NCBI GenBank assembly: GCA_934569045.1
Contig: CAKTJX010000004.1
Coordinates: 1 to 64,000 of the forward strand
Reading direction: 5' to 3'
DNA: 64,000 nucleotides
Origin: an uncultured Oscillospiraceae bacterium
GTDB taxonomy: Bacteria; Bacillota; Clostridia; Oscillospirales; Oscillospiraceae
Position 1 is the stretch's first letter. Every line of letters starts with the position of its first letter. Of this stretch, positions 17,171-24,569 are shown one piece after another. The notes under the pieces were generated by a model that saw only the letters and a list, made by a program, of their open reading frames with translations, had not been told where the DNA came from and ran no database searches. The position numbers and the translations under genes are program-made.

Positions 17171-17406
17171 CAAAGGGGGCTGTCTCACTAAGGAGCCCCT
17201 ATGGGTTAAAATAGCCAAAATATAAAATGTCATTGCGAGCCAGTGACCGAGTCACTGGTGTGGAAATCCCCCGGATAGGAGTAAAATCCAAGATTTTCTA
17301 ACGTAGATGTTTGAAAATCAGGGGGATTGCCACACCAGTCTGCAGACTGGTTCGCAATGACAGTTGTTCTATTTGGGCACGTTGCTATTTTGATACAGCC
17401 CCTTTG
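17171..17406. repeat. MITE-like element with TGTCATTGCGAGCCAGTGAC core (copy 1)
   Basis: The ends CAAAGGGGGCTGT and ACAGCCCCTTTG are inverted repeats. Inside, TGTCATTGCGAGCCAGTGAC faces its imperfect complement CTGGTTCGCAATGACAG, and CCCCCGGAT faces a matching GGGGGATT. A second copy is at 33903-34074. The right end stops about 14 bases from the stop codon of the minus-strand lipoprotein. Confidence 0.75.
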
Positions 17407-17419
17407 GTGCGCACCTCGG

Positions 17420-17920
17420 TCATTTCTTCGGAATTACGCTACGCACCAAAACCCGTTGTTCTTCCTCGTCCATACATGCGTCATCCATCCACAGGTCATA
17501 GCACTTGTCATCCTTTTCAAAGAGGTAGTGGTGATAATTGCTGGACGAGCCCGTTTCCGGGTTGTTTATCCGCAGGGTGATATTGGTGTAGGCGCAGTCA
17601 TCCGTGTCACAATACATGGAAATATATTCGTAGGTTAGAGGAAGCGGTGCAAAGGATTCCAAATATTGCCGGAGCGCGGTATTATCCGTATCCGCAATCC
17701 CGTCCGGGTCCAGATCGGTGATCACGATACCGCCCAGAAGCAGATCGTCCTGCATAAGGGAACAGCGGTCACTTGTCATATCGGCCAGACTGTATTTCCT
17801 GGGCAGGTCGAATAGAAAATCGCCAGCGGGGGCGGGCGTTTTGGAAGATCCGCAGCCGCCCAGGATGGTGGGGAGCACCATGCATAAAATAGCACAAATG
17901 ATTCCCGTAAACTTTTTCAC
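17420..17920 (-). CDS. Small predicted lipoprotein of unknown function
   Basis: A 166-residue protein with a lipoprotein signal peptide: a hydrophobic segment and the lipobox LGGC with Cys23. The mature part is acidic, with several Cys (CDTDDCAYTNITL, CYDLWMDDACMDEEEQ), and no family I recognise. It lies 23 bases after the DUF4349 gene on the same strand and has a GGAAGGAAACAATG start region, so the two are probably cotranscribed. Its 3' end abuts a MITE-like repeat, so the end of the gene may have been altered by that insertion. Confidence 0.75.
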   Translation of the reverse strand: MKKFTGIICAILCMVLPTILGGCGSSKTPAPAGDFLFDLPRKYSLADMTSDRCSLMQDDLLLGGIVITDLDPDGIADTDNTALRQYLESFAPLPLTYEYISMYCDTDDCAYTNITLRINNPETGSSSNYHHYLFEKDDKCYDLWMDDACMDEEEQRVLVRSVIPKK

Positions 17921-17943
17921 ATTGTTTCCTTCCTTTCCCAGCG

Positions 17944-18840
17944 TTACTCCTGCTTCGGCTCCTTCGCTTGCTTCTTATTCCTTTTCTTCTTCCGCGCTCG
18001 CCGGACCAGCGCCACAGCGCCCCAGCCAACCAGACCGATGACCACCAGATAGGGCAGATCAATCAGCAGATAGCTGAAGAAGTCCAGAATCCCGTTTCCA
18101 ACCCCCTTCAGGCTGTCCACAAATCCGTCCCGGATCTTTTCCAGGCGGGTTTTCTCGGCCACAGGGGTGTACTCTGTTACCTCGGACAGGTCCAGGTAGA
18201 CCGTGGCATAGTCCACCTGGTTTTCCAACACCTTCAGCCGGGAGGTGTACTGCTCCAGCTCCCCCCGGACATCCGTCAGCCGGGACTCGATCTCCAGCAG
18301 ATCCGCCGTGGTTTCCGCCTGCTCCAGCAGCTCCAGCAGCCGGGTCTGCTCGGTTTTCAGGGCGGTAATCCGGCTCTCAGTGTCCACATATTGCAGCGTC
18401 ACATCCTCGGTAGACCGTGAGGAGGACACCACGTTTCCGGCGTTTTCCACAGCGGCTGTGAATTCCTCCAGCTTTTCCGCCGGAACCCGGGCGGTCAGAC
18501 TGGCGCTGCGGTAGCGGCGGCCGGAATAGGAACTGCCGTTGTAGATATTCTGATCTTCAATGTAGCCATCCAGCGCCGTAAGCTTTTCCGTTACGGCAGC
18601 CAGGGCGGCATCCAGATCCTCCGCCTCGGCACTGACGTTCATGGTGATGACGAACTTCCGGCCCTCCGGCAGGACATTCGCGGTGCTGCCGCTGTTGTCC
18701 CCGGTATAGTTCGCACCCTCGTAGGAGTCCTGGGCAGCGGCGGTTTCCGCCAGCGTATTCCGGCTGACGGAGGACGCGGATTTGCTGCCGCAGCCGGTCA
18801 GCAGCAGAAGGGCCAGCAGCAATGGTAGAATCTTTTTCAT
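17944..18840 (-). CDS. DUF4349 domain lipoprotein with C-terminal membrane helix
   Basis: A 298-residue surface protein. It has a signal peptide with lipobox LTGC (Cys17), a DUF4349-type region (about 60-245) containing a coiled coil (about 140-190, rich in Leu, Glu and Arg), and a membrane helix (about 253-275) followed by a very basic cytoplasmic tail (RRARKKKRNKKQ). The ATG at 18840 is chosen because AAAGGAGG is 6 bases upstream; a frame to 18861 is less likely. Function in the family is not established. It is first of two minus-strand genes with a good promoter upstream. Confidence 0.88.
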   Translation of the reverse strand: MKKILPLLLALLLLTGCGSKSASSVSRNTLAETAAAQDSYEGANYTGDNSGSTANVLPEGRKFVITMNVSAEAEDLDAALAAVTEKLTALDGYIEDQNIYNGSSYSGRRYRSASLTARVPAEKLEEFTAAVENAGNVVSSSRSTEDVTLQYVDTESRITALKTEQTRLLELLEQAETTADLLEIESRLTDVRGELEQYTSRLKVLENQVDYATVYLDLSEVTEYTPVAEKTRLEKIRDGFVDSLKGVGNGILDFFSYLLIDLPYLVVIGLVGWGAVALVRRARKKKRNKKQAKEPKQE

Positions 18841-18891
18841 GGTTTTTCCTCCTTTGTTCAAAAATCCAGGGTTGTTTTCTTCTCCGAAACC

Positions 18892-18920
18892 ACCATATCA
18901 TGGAAAGAAAGGATTTGCAA
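18892..18920 (-). promoter_or_regulatory. Promoter for the DUF4349-lipoprotein pair
   Basis: On the minus strand, TTGCAA (18920-18915) and TATGGT (18897-18892) are 17 bases apart, about 50 bases before the start codon. Confidence 0.65.
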
Positions 18921-18986
18921 GCGGGTGCGGGGAAGATTAAGGAAATCTTCAAAATCACCGCTTTGTTAGAATTCACGCAAAATGGC

Positions 18987-19015
18987 TTGCAATACCCCCC
19001 GGCTTTCTGTATAAT
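18987..19015 (+). promoter_or_regulatory. Promoter for tdk-deoC-deoD-deoB-cdd
   Basis: TTGCAA (18987-18992) and a perfect TATAAT (19010-19015) are 17 bases apart, with the start codon 37 bases downstream. Confidence 0.85.
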
Positions 19016-19052
19016 GGTCACGAAGGAAGATGGATAGGGAGGAACAAACCCA

Positions 19053-19658
19053 ATGGCAAAGCTATACTTTAAGTACGGGGCGATGGGCTCCAGTAAAACG
19101 GCCCAGGCTCTGATCACCAAGTACAATTATGAGGAGAATGATCTGCGGGTCTGGCTTTTAAAGCCCAGCGCGGATCTGCGGGACGGGGTGCATATGCTCT
19201 CCAGCCGCATCGGCCTCAGCGCCCAGGCGGACGTGCTGCCGCCGGAGAAGGATGCCTACCGCTGGTTCCAGGAGGAGCACTTGGGCTCCTGTGATGTAAT
19301 CATCGTGGACGAGTGCCAGTTCCTGACGGTGGAGCAGATCGACCAGCTGCGGGGCATCGTGGACGACTACAATGTGCCGGTGATGTGCTTCGGCCTGCGG
19401 ACGGACTTCCAGACCCATCTGTTCCCTGGCTCTCTGCGGCTCATGGAGGTGGCGGATACCATCCAGGAGATCAAAACCATCTGCGACTGCGGGGCCAAGG
19501 CCACGGTCAATGCCCGGATTGACAGCCAGGGCCACATCGTAACCCAGGGTGCCCAGGTGTTCCTGGGCGGCAATGACGCTTATATCGCCATGTGCCACAA
19601 GTGCTATATCCGCGGCATCAAGGAGCATAAGGTCATCCGCCTCCACGGACACCAGTAA
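19053..19658 (+). CDS. tdk: Thymidine kinase (class II)
   Basis: A 201-residue cytoplasmic enzyme that phosphorylates thymidine to dTMP with ATP. The P-loop reads GAMGSSKT (9-16), a variant of the more common GPMFSGKT. The magnesium-binding VDECQFL motif is at about 88, and the zinc-binding lasso domain has CDCG and CHKC pairs (about 146-190). It is the first gene of a pyrimidine/deoxynucleoside salvage group and has its own promoter; the start follows GGGAGGAACAAACCC. Confidence 0.95.
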   Translation: MAKLYFKYGAMGSSKTAQALITKYNYEENDLRVWLLKPSADLRDGVHMLSSRIGLSAQADVLPPEKDAYRWFQEEHLGSCDVIIVDECQFLTVEQIDQLRGIVDDYNVPVMCFGLRTDFQTHLFPGSLRLMEVADTIQEIKTICDCGAKATVNARIDSQGHIVTQGAQVFLGGNDAYIAMCHKCYIRGIKEHKVIRLHGHQ

Positions 19659-19683
19659 GATAACATAAAAGGAGTGTATTCCC

Positions 19684-20370
19684 ATGGAACTATCTGAAAT
19701 TCTCGCCAAGTGCGACCATACCCTTCTGACCCAGACCGCAACCTGGGCAGATATCCGTGCCATCTGCGATGACGGCATGAAGTACCACACCGCCTCCGTC
19801 TGCATCCCCGCCTGCTATGTCAAGCAGGCAAAGGACTATGTGGGCGACAAACTGCCCATCTGCACCGTCATCGGCTTCCCCAATGGCTACGCCACCACCG
19901 CCGCCAAGTGCTTTATGGCCTCCGATGCCGTGGACAACGGCGCGGACGAGGTGGACATGGTCATCAACATCGGCTGGGCCAAGGCAGGGGACTTTGACGC
20001 GGTGCGGGACGAAATCGCTGTCGTGAAGAAGGCCTGCAAGGGCAGGCTCCTGAAGGTCATCATTGAGACCTGCCTGCTGACGGACGAGGAGAAGATCGCC
20101 CTGTGCAAGGCCGTCTCCGACTCCGGCGCGGACTATATCAAGACCTCCACCGGCTTCTCCAAGGCGGGCGCAACCTTCCACGATGTGGAGCTGTTCGCCG
20201 CCCACGTTGCCCCCCATGTGAAGATCAAGGCCGCCGGCGGCATCTCCAGCCTGGAGGATGCGGAGAAGTTCATCCGCCTGGGCGCTTCCCGGCTGGGCAC
20301 CTCCCGCATCGTGAAGCTGGCCAAGGCCATGGAAAAGAACGAGCAGGCCGTCAACGACGGCAGCTATTAA
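19684..20370 (+). CDS. deoC: Deoxyribose-phosphate aldolase
   Basis: A 228-residue TIM-barrel class I aldolase that splits 2-deoxyribose 5-phosphate to acetaldehyde and glyceraldehyde 3-phosphate. The Schiff-base Lys153 lies in YIKTSTGFS, Asp91 in [10 protein letters not shown], and Lys182 in KIKAAGG. Length is typical. AAAGGAGTG precedes the ATG. It receives product from DeoD and DeoB encoded next. Confidence 0.97.
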   Translation: MELSEILAKCDHTLLTQTATWADIRAICDDGMKYHTASVCIPACYVKQAKDYVGDKLPICTVIGFPNGYATTAAKCFMASDAVDNGADEVDMVINIGWAKAGDFDAVRDEIAVVKKACKGRLLKVIIETCLLTDEEKIALCKAVSDSGADYIKTSTGFSKAGATFHDVELFAAHVAPHVKIKAAGGISSLEDAEKFIRLGASRLGTSRIVKLAKAMEKNEQAVNDGSY

Positions 20371-20386
20371 AAAGGAGTTTTTTGCT

Positions 20387-21133
20387 ATGCTGACCACACC
20401 TACCCCCCATATTTCCGCCGCCCCCGGCGATTTCGGAAAAACCGTGCTGATGCCCGGCGATCCCCTGCGGGCGAAGTTTATCGCGGAGAATTTCCTGGAA
20501 AATCCCGTGCTGGTGAACAACGTCCGGGGCGTCCAGGGCCATACCGGCACCTACAAGGGTGTCAAGGTCTCCGTCATGGCCTCCGGCATGGGCATGCCGG
20601 CCATCGGCATCTATTCCCACGAGCTGTTCAACGGCTACGGCGTGGAAAACATCATCCGGGTGGGCTCCGCCGGAGCCATTCAGGAGAATATCCACCTGTA
20701 TGACCTGGTGCTGGCCCAGGGTGCCTGCACGGATTCCAATTTCGCGAATCAGTTCCATCTGCCCGGCACCTTTGCCCCCATTGCCAGCTGGGAGCTGCTG
20801 AGCGAGGCCGTCAAGGCCGCCGAGGCCAACGGGGCGAGATATCATGTGGGCAACGTCAATTCCTCCGATGTGTTCTATGGGGATCATGTCGGCGTGCCGG
20901 AGGGCCTGGACAGCGTCTACGGCCTGAAGAAGATGGGCGTGATGGCCCTGGAAATGGAGTCCGCCGCCCTGTATATGAACGCCGCCCGGTACGGCAAGCG
21001 GGCCCTTTGCATCTGCACCATTTCCGACCACATCCTGACCGGAGAGGAGACCACCTCCGAGCAGCGCCAGAATTCCTTTACCACCATGATGAAGGTTGCT
21101 CTGGATGTGGCGGTTGCCATGGAGAACAAGTGA
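20387..21133 (+). CDS. deoD: Purine-nucleoside phosphorylase, DeoD type
   Basis: A 248-residue hexameric-type phosphorylase that releases purine bases and (deoxy)ribose 1-phosphate. GDPLRA (24-29) binds phosphate, GMGMPAIGIYSHEL (67-80) and EMESAALY (about 184) build the active site, and SDHILTGEE near residue 209 supplies the catalytic Asp. It follows deoC by 16 bases with AAAGGAG upstream, and the deoB ATG starts 2 bases after its stop. Confidence 0.97.
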   Translation: MLTTPTPHISAAPGDFGKTVLMPGDPLRAKFIAENFLENPVLVNNVRGVQGHTGTYKGVKVSVMASGMGMPAIGIYSHELFNGYGVENIIRVGSAGAIQENIHLYDLVLAQGACTDSNFANQFHLPGTFAPIASWELLSEAVKAAEANGARYHVGNVNSSDVFYGDHVGVPEGLDSVYGLKKMGVMALEMESAALYMNAARYGKRALCICTISDHILTGEETTSEQRQNSFTTMMKVALDVAVAMENK

Positions 21134-21134
21134 T

Positions 21135-22304
21135 ATGAAGCGTATTTTTCTGATCGTTCTGGATTCCTGCGGCATCGGTCAGATGCCGGACTGTGAAAAG
21201 TTTGGCGATATCGGGGTGAACACCCTGCGTTCCTGCGCCACGTCCTCTAAGTTTTCCATCCCCAATCTGCTTGCCGCCGGAATCGGCTGCATCGATGGGG
21301 TGGACTATCTGCCCCAGGCGGCGCACCCCACCGGCGCATATGCCCGGCTGACGGAAAAATCCATGGGCAAGGACACCACCATCGGCCACTGGGAGATCGC
21401 CGGTGTGGTCTCCCCGGAGCCCCTGCCCACCTTCCCGGAGGGCTTCCCCCAGGAGGTGCTGGATGCCTTTGAGACCGCTACAGGCCGGGGCATCCTGTGC
21501 AATAAGCCCTATTCCGGCACCGATGTGATCCGGGATTACGGCCAGGAGCAGCTGGACACCGGCAAGTGGATTGTCTACACCTCCGCCGACTCCGTATTCC
21601 AGGTGGCGGCCCATGAGGAGCTGATCCCCCTGGAGGAATTATACGATGCCTGCCGCAAGGCGAGAAAGATTCTCCAGGGCAAGTACGGCGTGGGCCGGGT
21701 CATCGCGCGGCCTTATGTGGGTACTGCCGCCGAGGGCTTCCACCGGACCGCCAACCGGCACGACTTCTCTCTGGAGCCGCCGAAGAAGACCATGCTGGAT
21801 GCCATCGTGGACGCGGGGCTGGACAGCCTGGCCGTGGGCAAGATTTTCGACATCTTCGCCGGACGGGGCACTACGGACCATGTCTACAACAAGAGCAATG
21901 CCGATGGTATGCAGCACACCGTGGACTACGCCGCAAGGGACTTCCACGGCCTGTGCTTTGTGAACCTGGTGGACTTTGATATGCAGTTCGGCCACCGCCG
22001 GGATATTGACGGCTACGCCAACGCCCTGACGGAGTTTGATACCTGGCTGGGCGGCTTCGTCAAGACGCTGGGGGAGGAGGACCTGGTGCTGATCACCGCC
22101 GACCACGGCTGTGACCCCGCCTATATGGCCACCACGGACCACACCCGGGAGTATGTGCCCCTGCTCGCCCTGGGTCCCCAGGTCCGGCCTGGCTCCCTGG
22201 GAACCCGGGCCAGCTTCGCGGATATCGCGGCTACGGTAACGGAGCTGCTGGGCGTGCCCTATGAGACAACAGGCCAGAGTTTTGCAAAGGAGCTGCTGAA
22301 ATGA
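21135..22304 (+). CDS. deoB: Phosphopentomutase
   Basis: A 389-residue alkaline-phosphatase-superfamily enzyme that converts (deoxy)ribose 1-phosphate to the 5-phosphate. The N-terminal metal-binding VLDSCGIGQMPD (about 8-19), the GKDTTIGHWE segment with the phosphorylated Thr (about 75-84), and the C-terminal TADHGCDP and DHTREYVP metal ligands are present. The start at 21135 is chosen for its fit with family N-termini and its position right after the deoD stop; the open frame from 21096 lies inside deoD. The end overlaps cdd by ATGA. Confidence 0.96.
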   Translation: MKRIFLIVLDSCGIGQMPDCEKFGDIGVNTLRSCATSSKFSIPNLLAAGIGCIDGVDYLPQAAHPTGAYARLTEKSMGKDTTIGHWEIAGVVSPEPLPTFPEGFPQEVLDAFETATGRGILCNKPYSGTDVIRDYGQEQLDTGKWIVYTSADSVFQVAAHEELIPLEELYDACRKARKILQGKYGVGRVIARPYVGTAAEGFHRTANRHDFSLEPPKKTMLDAIVDAGLDSLAVGKIFDIFAGRGTTDHVYNKSNADGMQHTVDYAARDFHGLCFVNLVDFDMQFGHRRDIDGYANALTEFDTWLGGFVKTLGEEDLVLITADHGCDPAYMATTDHTREYVPLLALGPQVRPGSLGTRASFADIAATVTELLGVPYETTGQSFAKELLK

Positions 22305-22717
22305 TGGAACCGAAAGAACTGGTCGCCCTGGCCATCGAGGCCATGGGCCATGCCTATGCCCCCTATTCCGGCTACAAGGTGGGGGCAGCCCTGCTCTGCG
22401 CCGACGGGAAGGTATACCAGGGCTGCAACATTGAAAACGGCTCCTTCGGAGCCACCAACTGCGCCGAGCGTACTGCCTTTTTCAAAGCCGTCTATGATGG
22501 GGAGCGGGAATTTACCGCCATCGCCGTCTGCGGCGGCAAGGATGGGGTCATTGCGGATGTGTTCCCGCCCTGCGGCATCTGCCGCCAGGTCATGCGGGAA
22601 TTCTGTGAGGATGACTTTAAGCTCTACCTGGTGGGAAAAGACGGTGTCTACCTGGAGCGCACACTTGCCCAGGTCCTGCCGGACAGCTTCCGCCCCCAGA
22701 CCCATATGCAGGGCTAA
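22301..22717 (+). CDS. cdd: Cytidine deaminase
   Basis: A 138-residue zinc enzyme that deaminates cytidine and deoxycytidine. The CAER motif (Cys54, Glu56) and PCGIC (Cys91, Cys94) supply the three Cys ligands and the proton shuttle; NIENGSFG (43-50) binds the ribose. Length matches the homotetrameric class. It starts within the deoB stop codon (ATGA), so it is translationally coupled and closes the salvage operon. A second in-frame ATG follows immediately (22304). Confidence 0.97.
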   Translation: MMEPKELVALAIEAMGHAYAPYSGYKVGAALLCADGKVYQGCNIENGSFGATNCAERTAFFKAVYDGEREFTAIAVCGGKDGVIADVFPPCGICRQVMREFCEDDFKLYLVGKDGVYLERTLAQVLPDSFRPQTHMQG

Positions 22718-22784
22718 AGGGCGCAATCCTGCTTCCCAAACAGGCCGGATTGTAAAAAAGATTGACATTTGTTTGGAAAGACAG

Positions 22785-22813
22785 TTGATTTTTTATTCAG
22801 AATGTGCGACAAT
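22785..22813 (+). promoter_or_regulatory. Candidate promoter for the BMP binding protein
   Basis: TTGATT (22785-22790) and GACAAT (22808-22813) are 17 bases apart. A perfect TTGACA also occurs at 22762-22767 but has only TTGATT at the matching -10 position, so the downstream pair is preferred. Confidence 0.5.
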
Positions 22814-22864
22814 AGGGCCGCAGGGAATTCCCCCTGCGGAAATGAATGATGGAGGAAATCAGTT

Positions 22865-24025
22865 ATGAAAAAGATTCTTGCTTTGCTCCTGGCAGTCATG
22901 ATGGTCGTGGGCCTGTGCGCCTGCGGCGGCAACGGCGGCACCACCGCTACCACCGCTGCGGCTTCCGGCAACGATGCCGCCGCTGCCACCAATGTGGATG
23001 ACATCCCCGATGAGATGACGTCCGCGGACGGTACTTATGAGATCGCCTTCGTTACCGACGTAGGACAGCTGAAGGACAAGTCCTTTAACCAGGGCACCTT
23101 CGACGGCGTGAAGCAGTACGGCTACGAGAACGGAAAGTCCTACAAGTACTATCAGCCCGCCGGCGGCAACCAGGCTACCGACGAGGACCGTTTCGCCGCT
23201 ATGAAGCTGGCCGCCGAGAATGGCGCCAAGGTGATTGTCTGTGCCGGTTACGCGCAGGCTGGCGCCCTGGAGCTGGCGATGCCCGCTTTCCCCGATGTGA
23301 AGTTCGTCTTCATTGATGGCTGGGCAATGGGCAACCCCAATGTGGCTGGTATCTGCTTCAAGGAAGAGCAGTGCGGCTACCTGGCCGGTTACGCCGCTGT
23401 GATGGAAGGCTACACCAAGCTGGGCTTCTCCGGCGGCGGCGGCGGTGCCAACGCTGCCTGCAACCGTTACGGCTATGGCTATGTGCAGGGCGCTGAGGCG
23501 GCTGCCGCGGTCAAGAACGTCAACGTGGAAATGAACTACTCCTGGCTGTACGGTTCCAGCTTCTCCGCTTCCAACGAGCTGCAGACCATGGCTGCCGGCT
23601 GGTATCAGAACGGCACCGAGGTCATCTTCGCCTGCGGCGGTCCTATGTTCGACTCCATCTCCGCGGCTGCCTCTGCTGAGGACGCCAAGGTCATCGGCGT
23701 GGACGTTGACCAGTCCTTCCAGTCTCCCACCGTTATCACCTCCGCTATGAAGGGCATCGGTGAGGCTACCATGCAGGCTTTGAAGGCTGCTGAGACCGAA
23801 GACGGCTGGAAGGCCTTCAACGGCGATGGCACCGAGACCATCACCCTGGGCGCTGCCGAGGGCGCTGTGGGCCTGCCCACCGCTACCTGGTCCCTGCAGA
23901 ACTGGACTGTTGACGAGTACAACGCCCTGCTGGCCGACATCCTGGCCGGTAAGGTTACGATCGACAATGCCGACATTGCCGAGCCCGCCAGCACCGCGCA
24001 TGTGACCATGAACATCATCAAGTAA
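22865..24025 (+). CDS. BMP-family nucleoside ABC transporter binding lipoprotein
   Basis: A 386-residue surface lipoprotein: signal peptide, lipobox GLCAC with Cys20, a low-complexity Gly/Thr/Ala linker (21-43) and a periplasmic-binding-protein fold of the PnrA/Med type. IAFVTDVGQLKDKSFNQGTFDG at the start of the mature domain is the family signature, and AYGYCHYL-type aromatic residues are absent, unlike the first binding protein. Homologues (PnrA, NupN) bind purine and pyrimidine nucleosides. It is followed by the matching ATPase and two permeases and preceded by nucleoside salvage genes, which support that substrate. Confidence 0.93.
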   Translation: MKKILALLLAVMMVVGLCACGGNGGTTATTAAASGNDAAAATNVDDIPDEMTSADGTYEIAFVTDVGQLKDKSFNQGTFDGVKQYGYENGKSYKYYQPAGGNQATDEDRFAAMKLAAENGAKVIVCAGYAQAGALELAMPAFPDVKFVFIDGWAMGNPNVAGICFKEEQCGYLAGYAAVMEGYTKLGFSGGGGGANAACNRYGYGYVQGAEAAAAVKNVNVEMNYSWLYGSSFSASNELQTMAAGWYQNGTEVIFACGGPMFDSISAAASAEDAKVIGVDVDQSFQSPTVITSAMKGIGEATMQALKAAETEDGWKAFNGDGTETITLGAAEGAVGLPTATWSLQNWTVDEYNALLADILAGKVTIDNADIAEPASTAHVTMNIIK

Positions 24026-24037
24026 GCAATCCCTTTT

Positions 24038-24063
24038 AAAGGAGGCTCTTCGGAGCCTCCTTT
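24038..24063 (+). terminator. Terminator after the BMP binding protein
   Basis: An 11-bp stem AAAGGAGGCTC/GAGCCTCCTTT with a TTCG tetraloop lies 12 bases after the stop. The following T run is missing because a repeat begins here. Confidence 0.7.
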
Positions 24064-24065
24064 AA

Positions 24066-24249
24066 GACTGTCTAAAAAGGCCGTTGGCCTTTTTAGACAA
24101 AAGAATTGCAGTCTGCTGCGCGCACGCCCTACGGGCGCACACTTGCAGCCTGAGATGTATTTTCTGTCAGGTACACGCCCCGACAGAAAATGATTCAACT
24201 TTATTTGCCACCTGCGGGCGGCAAACTCTGCGAGGCTTTTTTAGAAGCT
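24066..24249. repeat. 184-base MITE-like repeat (copy 1)
   Basis: The element starts CTGTCTAAAAAGGCC and ends GCCTCG-type AGGCTTTTTTAGAAG, giving imperfect terminal inverted repeats. Inside are hairpins built on TTTTCTGTC/GACAGAAAA and on GCGCGCAC and GCCTGCGGGC. A copy in the opposite orientation lies at 50594-50786. It contains no gene. Confidence 0.75.
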
Positions 24250-24250
24250 G

Positions 24251-24280
24251 AAAGGGGGGGCTCTTCGGAGTCTCCTTTTT
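24251..24280 (+). terminator. Second copy of terminator hairpin downstream of the repeat
   Basis: AAAGGGGGGGCTC, TTCG and GAGTCTCCTTTTT repeat the hairpin of 24038-24063 with one substitution and an added G, now with a proper T run. The two flank the 184-base repeat. Confidence 0.65.
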
Positions 24281-24406
24281 GATTTTGTGGAGAAAGCTTT
24301 GGATGGACCCTGCCTATATACGGACAGAGCCCCGTCAGAACGCCACCAAGAATACGAAATCTATTCACAATGGCAAACCCAACCAGAAAAGAAGTCAGAA
24401 ATTCTG

Positions 24407-24435
24407 TTGCTTTTTGCCGGAGAAAATGTTACTAT
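24407..24435 (+). promoter_or_regulatory. Candidate promoter for nucleoside ABC ATPase and permeases
   Basis: TTGCTT (24407-24412) and TACTAT (24430-24435) are 17 bases apart, about 135 bases before the start codon. Confidence 0.5.
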
Positions 24436-24569
24436 ATTCTTAACGGATGCTGCCCGTTCCCTGCCTTTCGGCAGAGAGCGGCAGACGGAAGACCGCCGAA
24501 AAAGCGGCGCTGCCCCTAAAGCAGCGGCTTTCTTTTGGCGGAAACTACCAGGGAGGGGGCTTGCCAATT

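Larger units (their letters stand above)
17018..17419. other. Gene-free interval filled by two adjacent repeats
   Basis: Between the YfhO terminator and the end of the minus-strand lipoprotein I see no gene. The space is filled by a repeat of about 124 bases (17047-17170) directly followed by a MITE-like element (17171-17406). Confidence 0.75.
24026..24569. other. Gene-free interval between binding protein and ATPase
   Basis: These 544 bases hold a terminator, a 184-base repeat, a second terminator-like hairpin, a promoter (24407-24435) and a leader with an imperfect hairpin (about 24504-24535, AAAGC..GCTGC pairing with GCAGCGGCTTT, followed by CTTTT) that could act as an attenuator. An open frame from 24287 to 24592 has no ribosome binding site and runs into the next gene; I do not call it. 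Confidence 0.7.

Noticed and set aside
17018-17419. tRNA or small RNA gene in the repeat-filled gap
   Set aside because: No cloverleaf or T-loop GTTCRA consensus with a matching acceptor stem is found; structure is explained by repeats.
19053-19658. Non-functional thymidine kinase because of P-loop GAMGSSKT
   Set aside because: The Lys-Thr of the P-loop is kept and the same variant is, to my recollection, usual in clostridial enzymes; zinc and magnesium ligands are intact.
22762-22790. TTGACA as the -35 box of the BMP promoter
   Set aside because: At 17-base spacing the -10 position reads TTGATT; the downstream TTGATT/GACAAT pair fits better, though neither is ideal.
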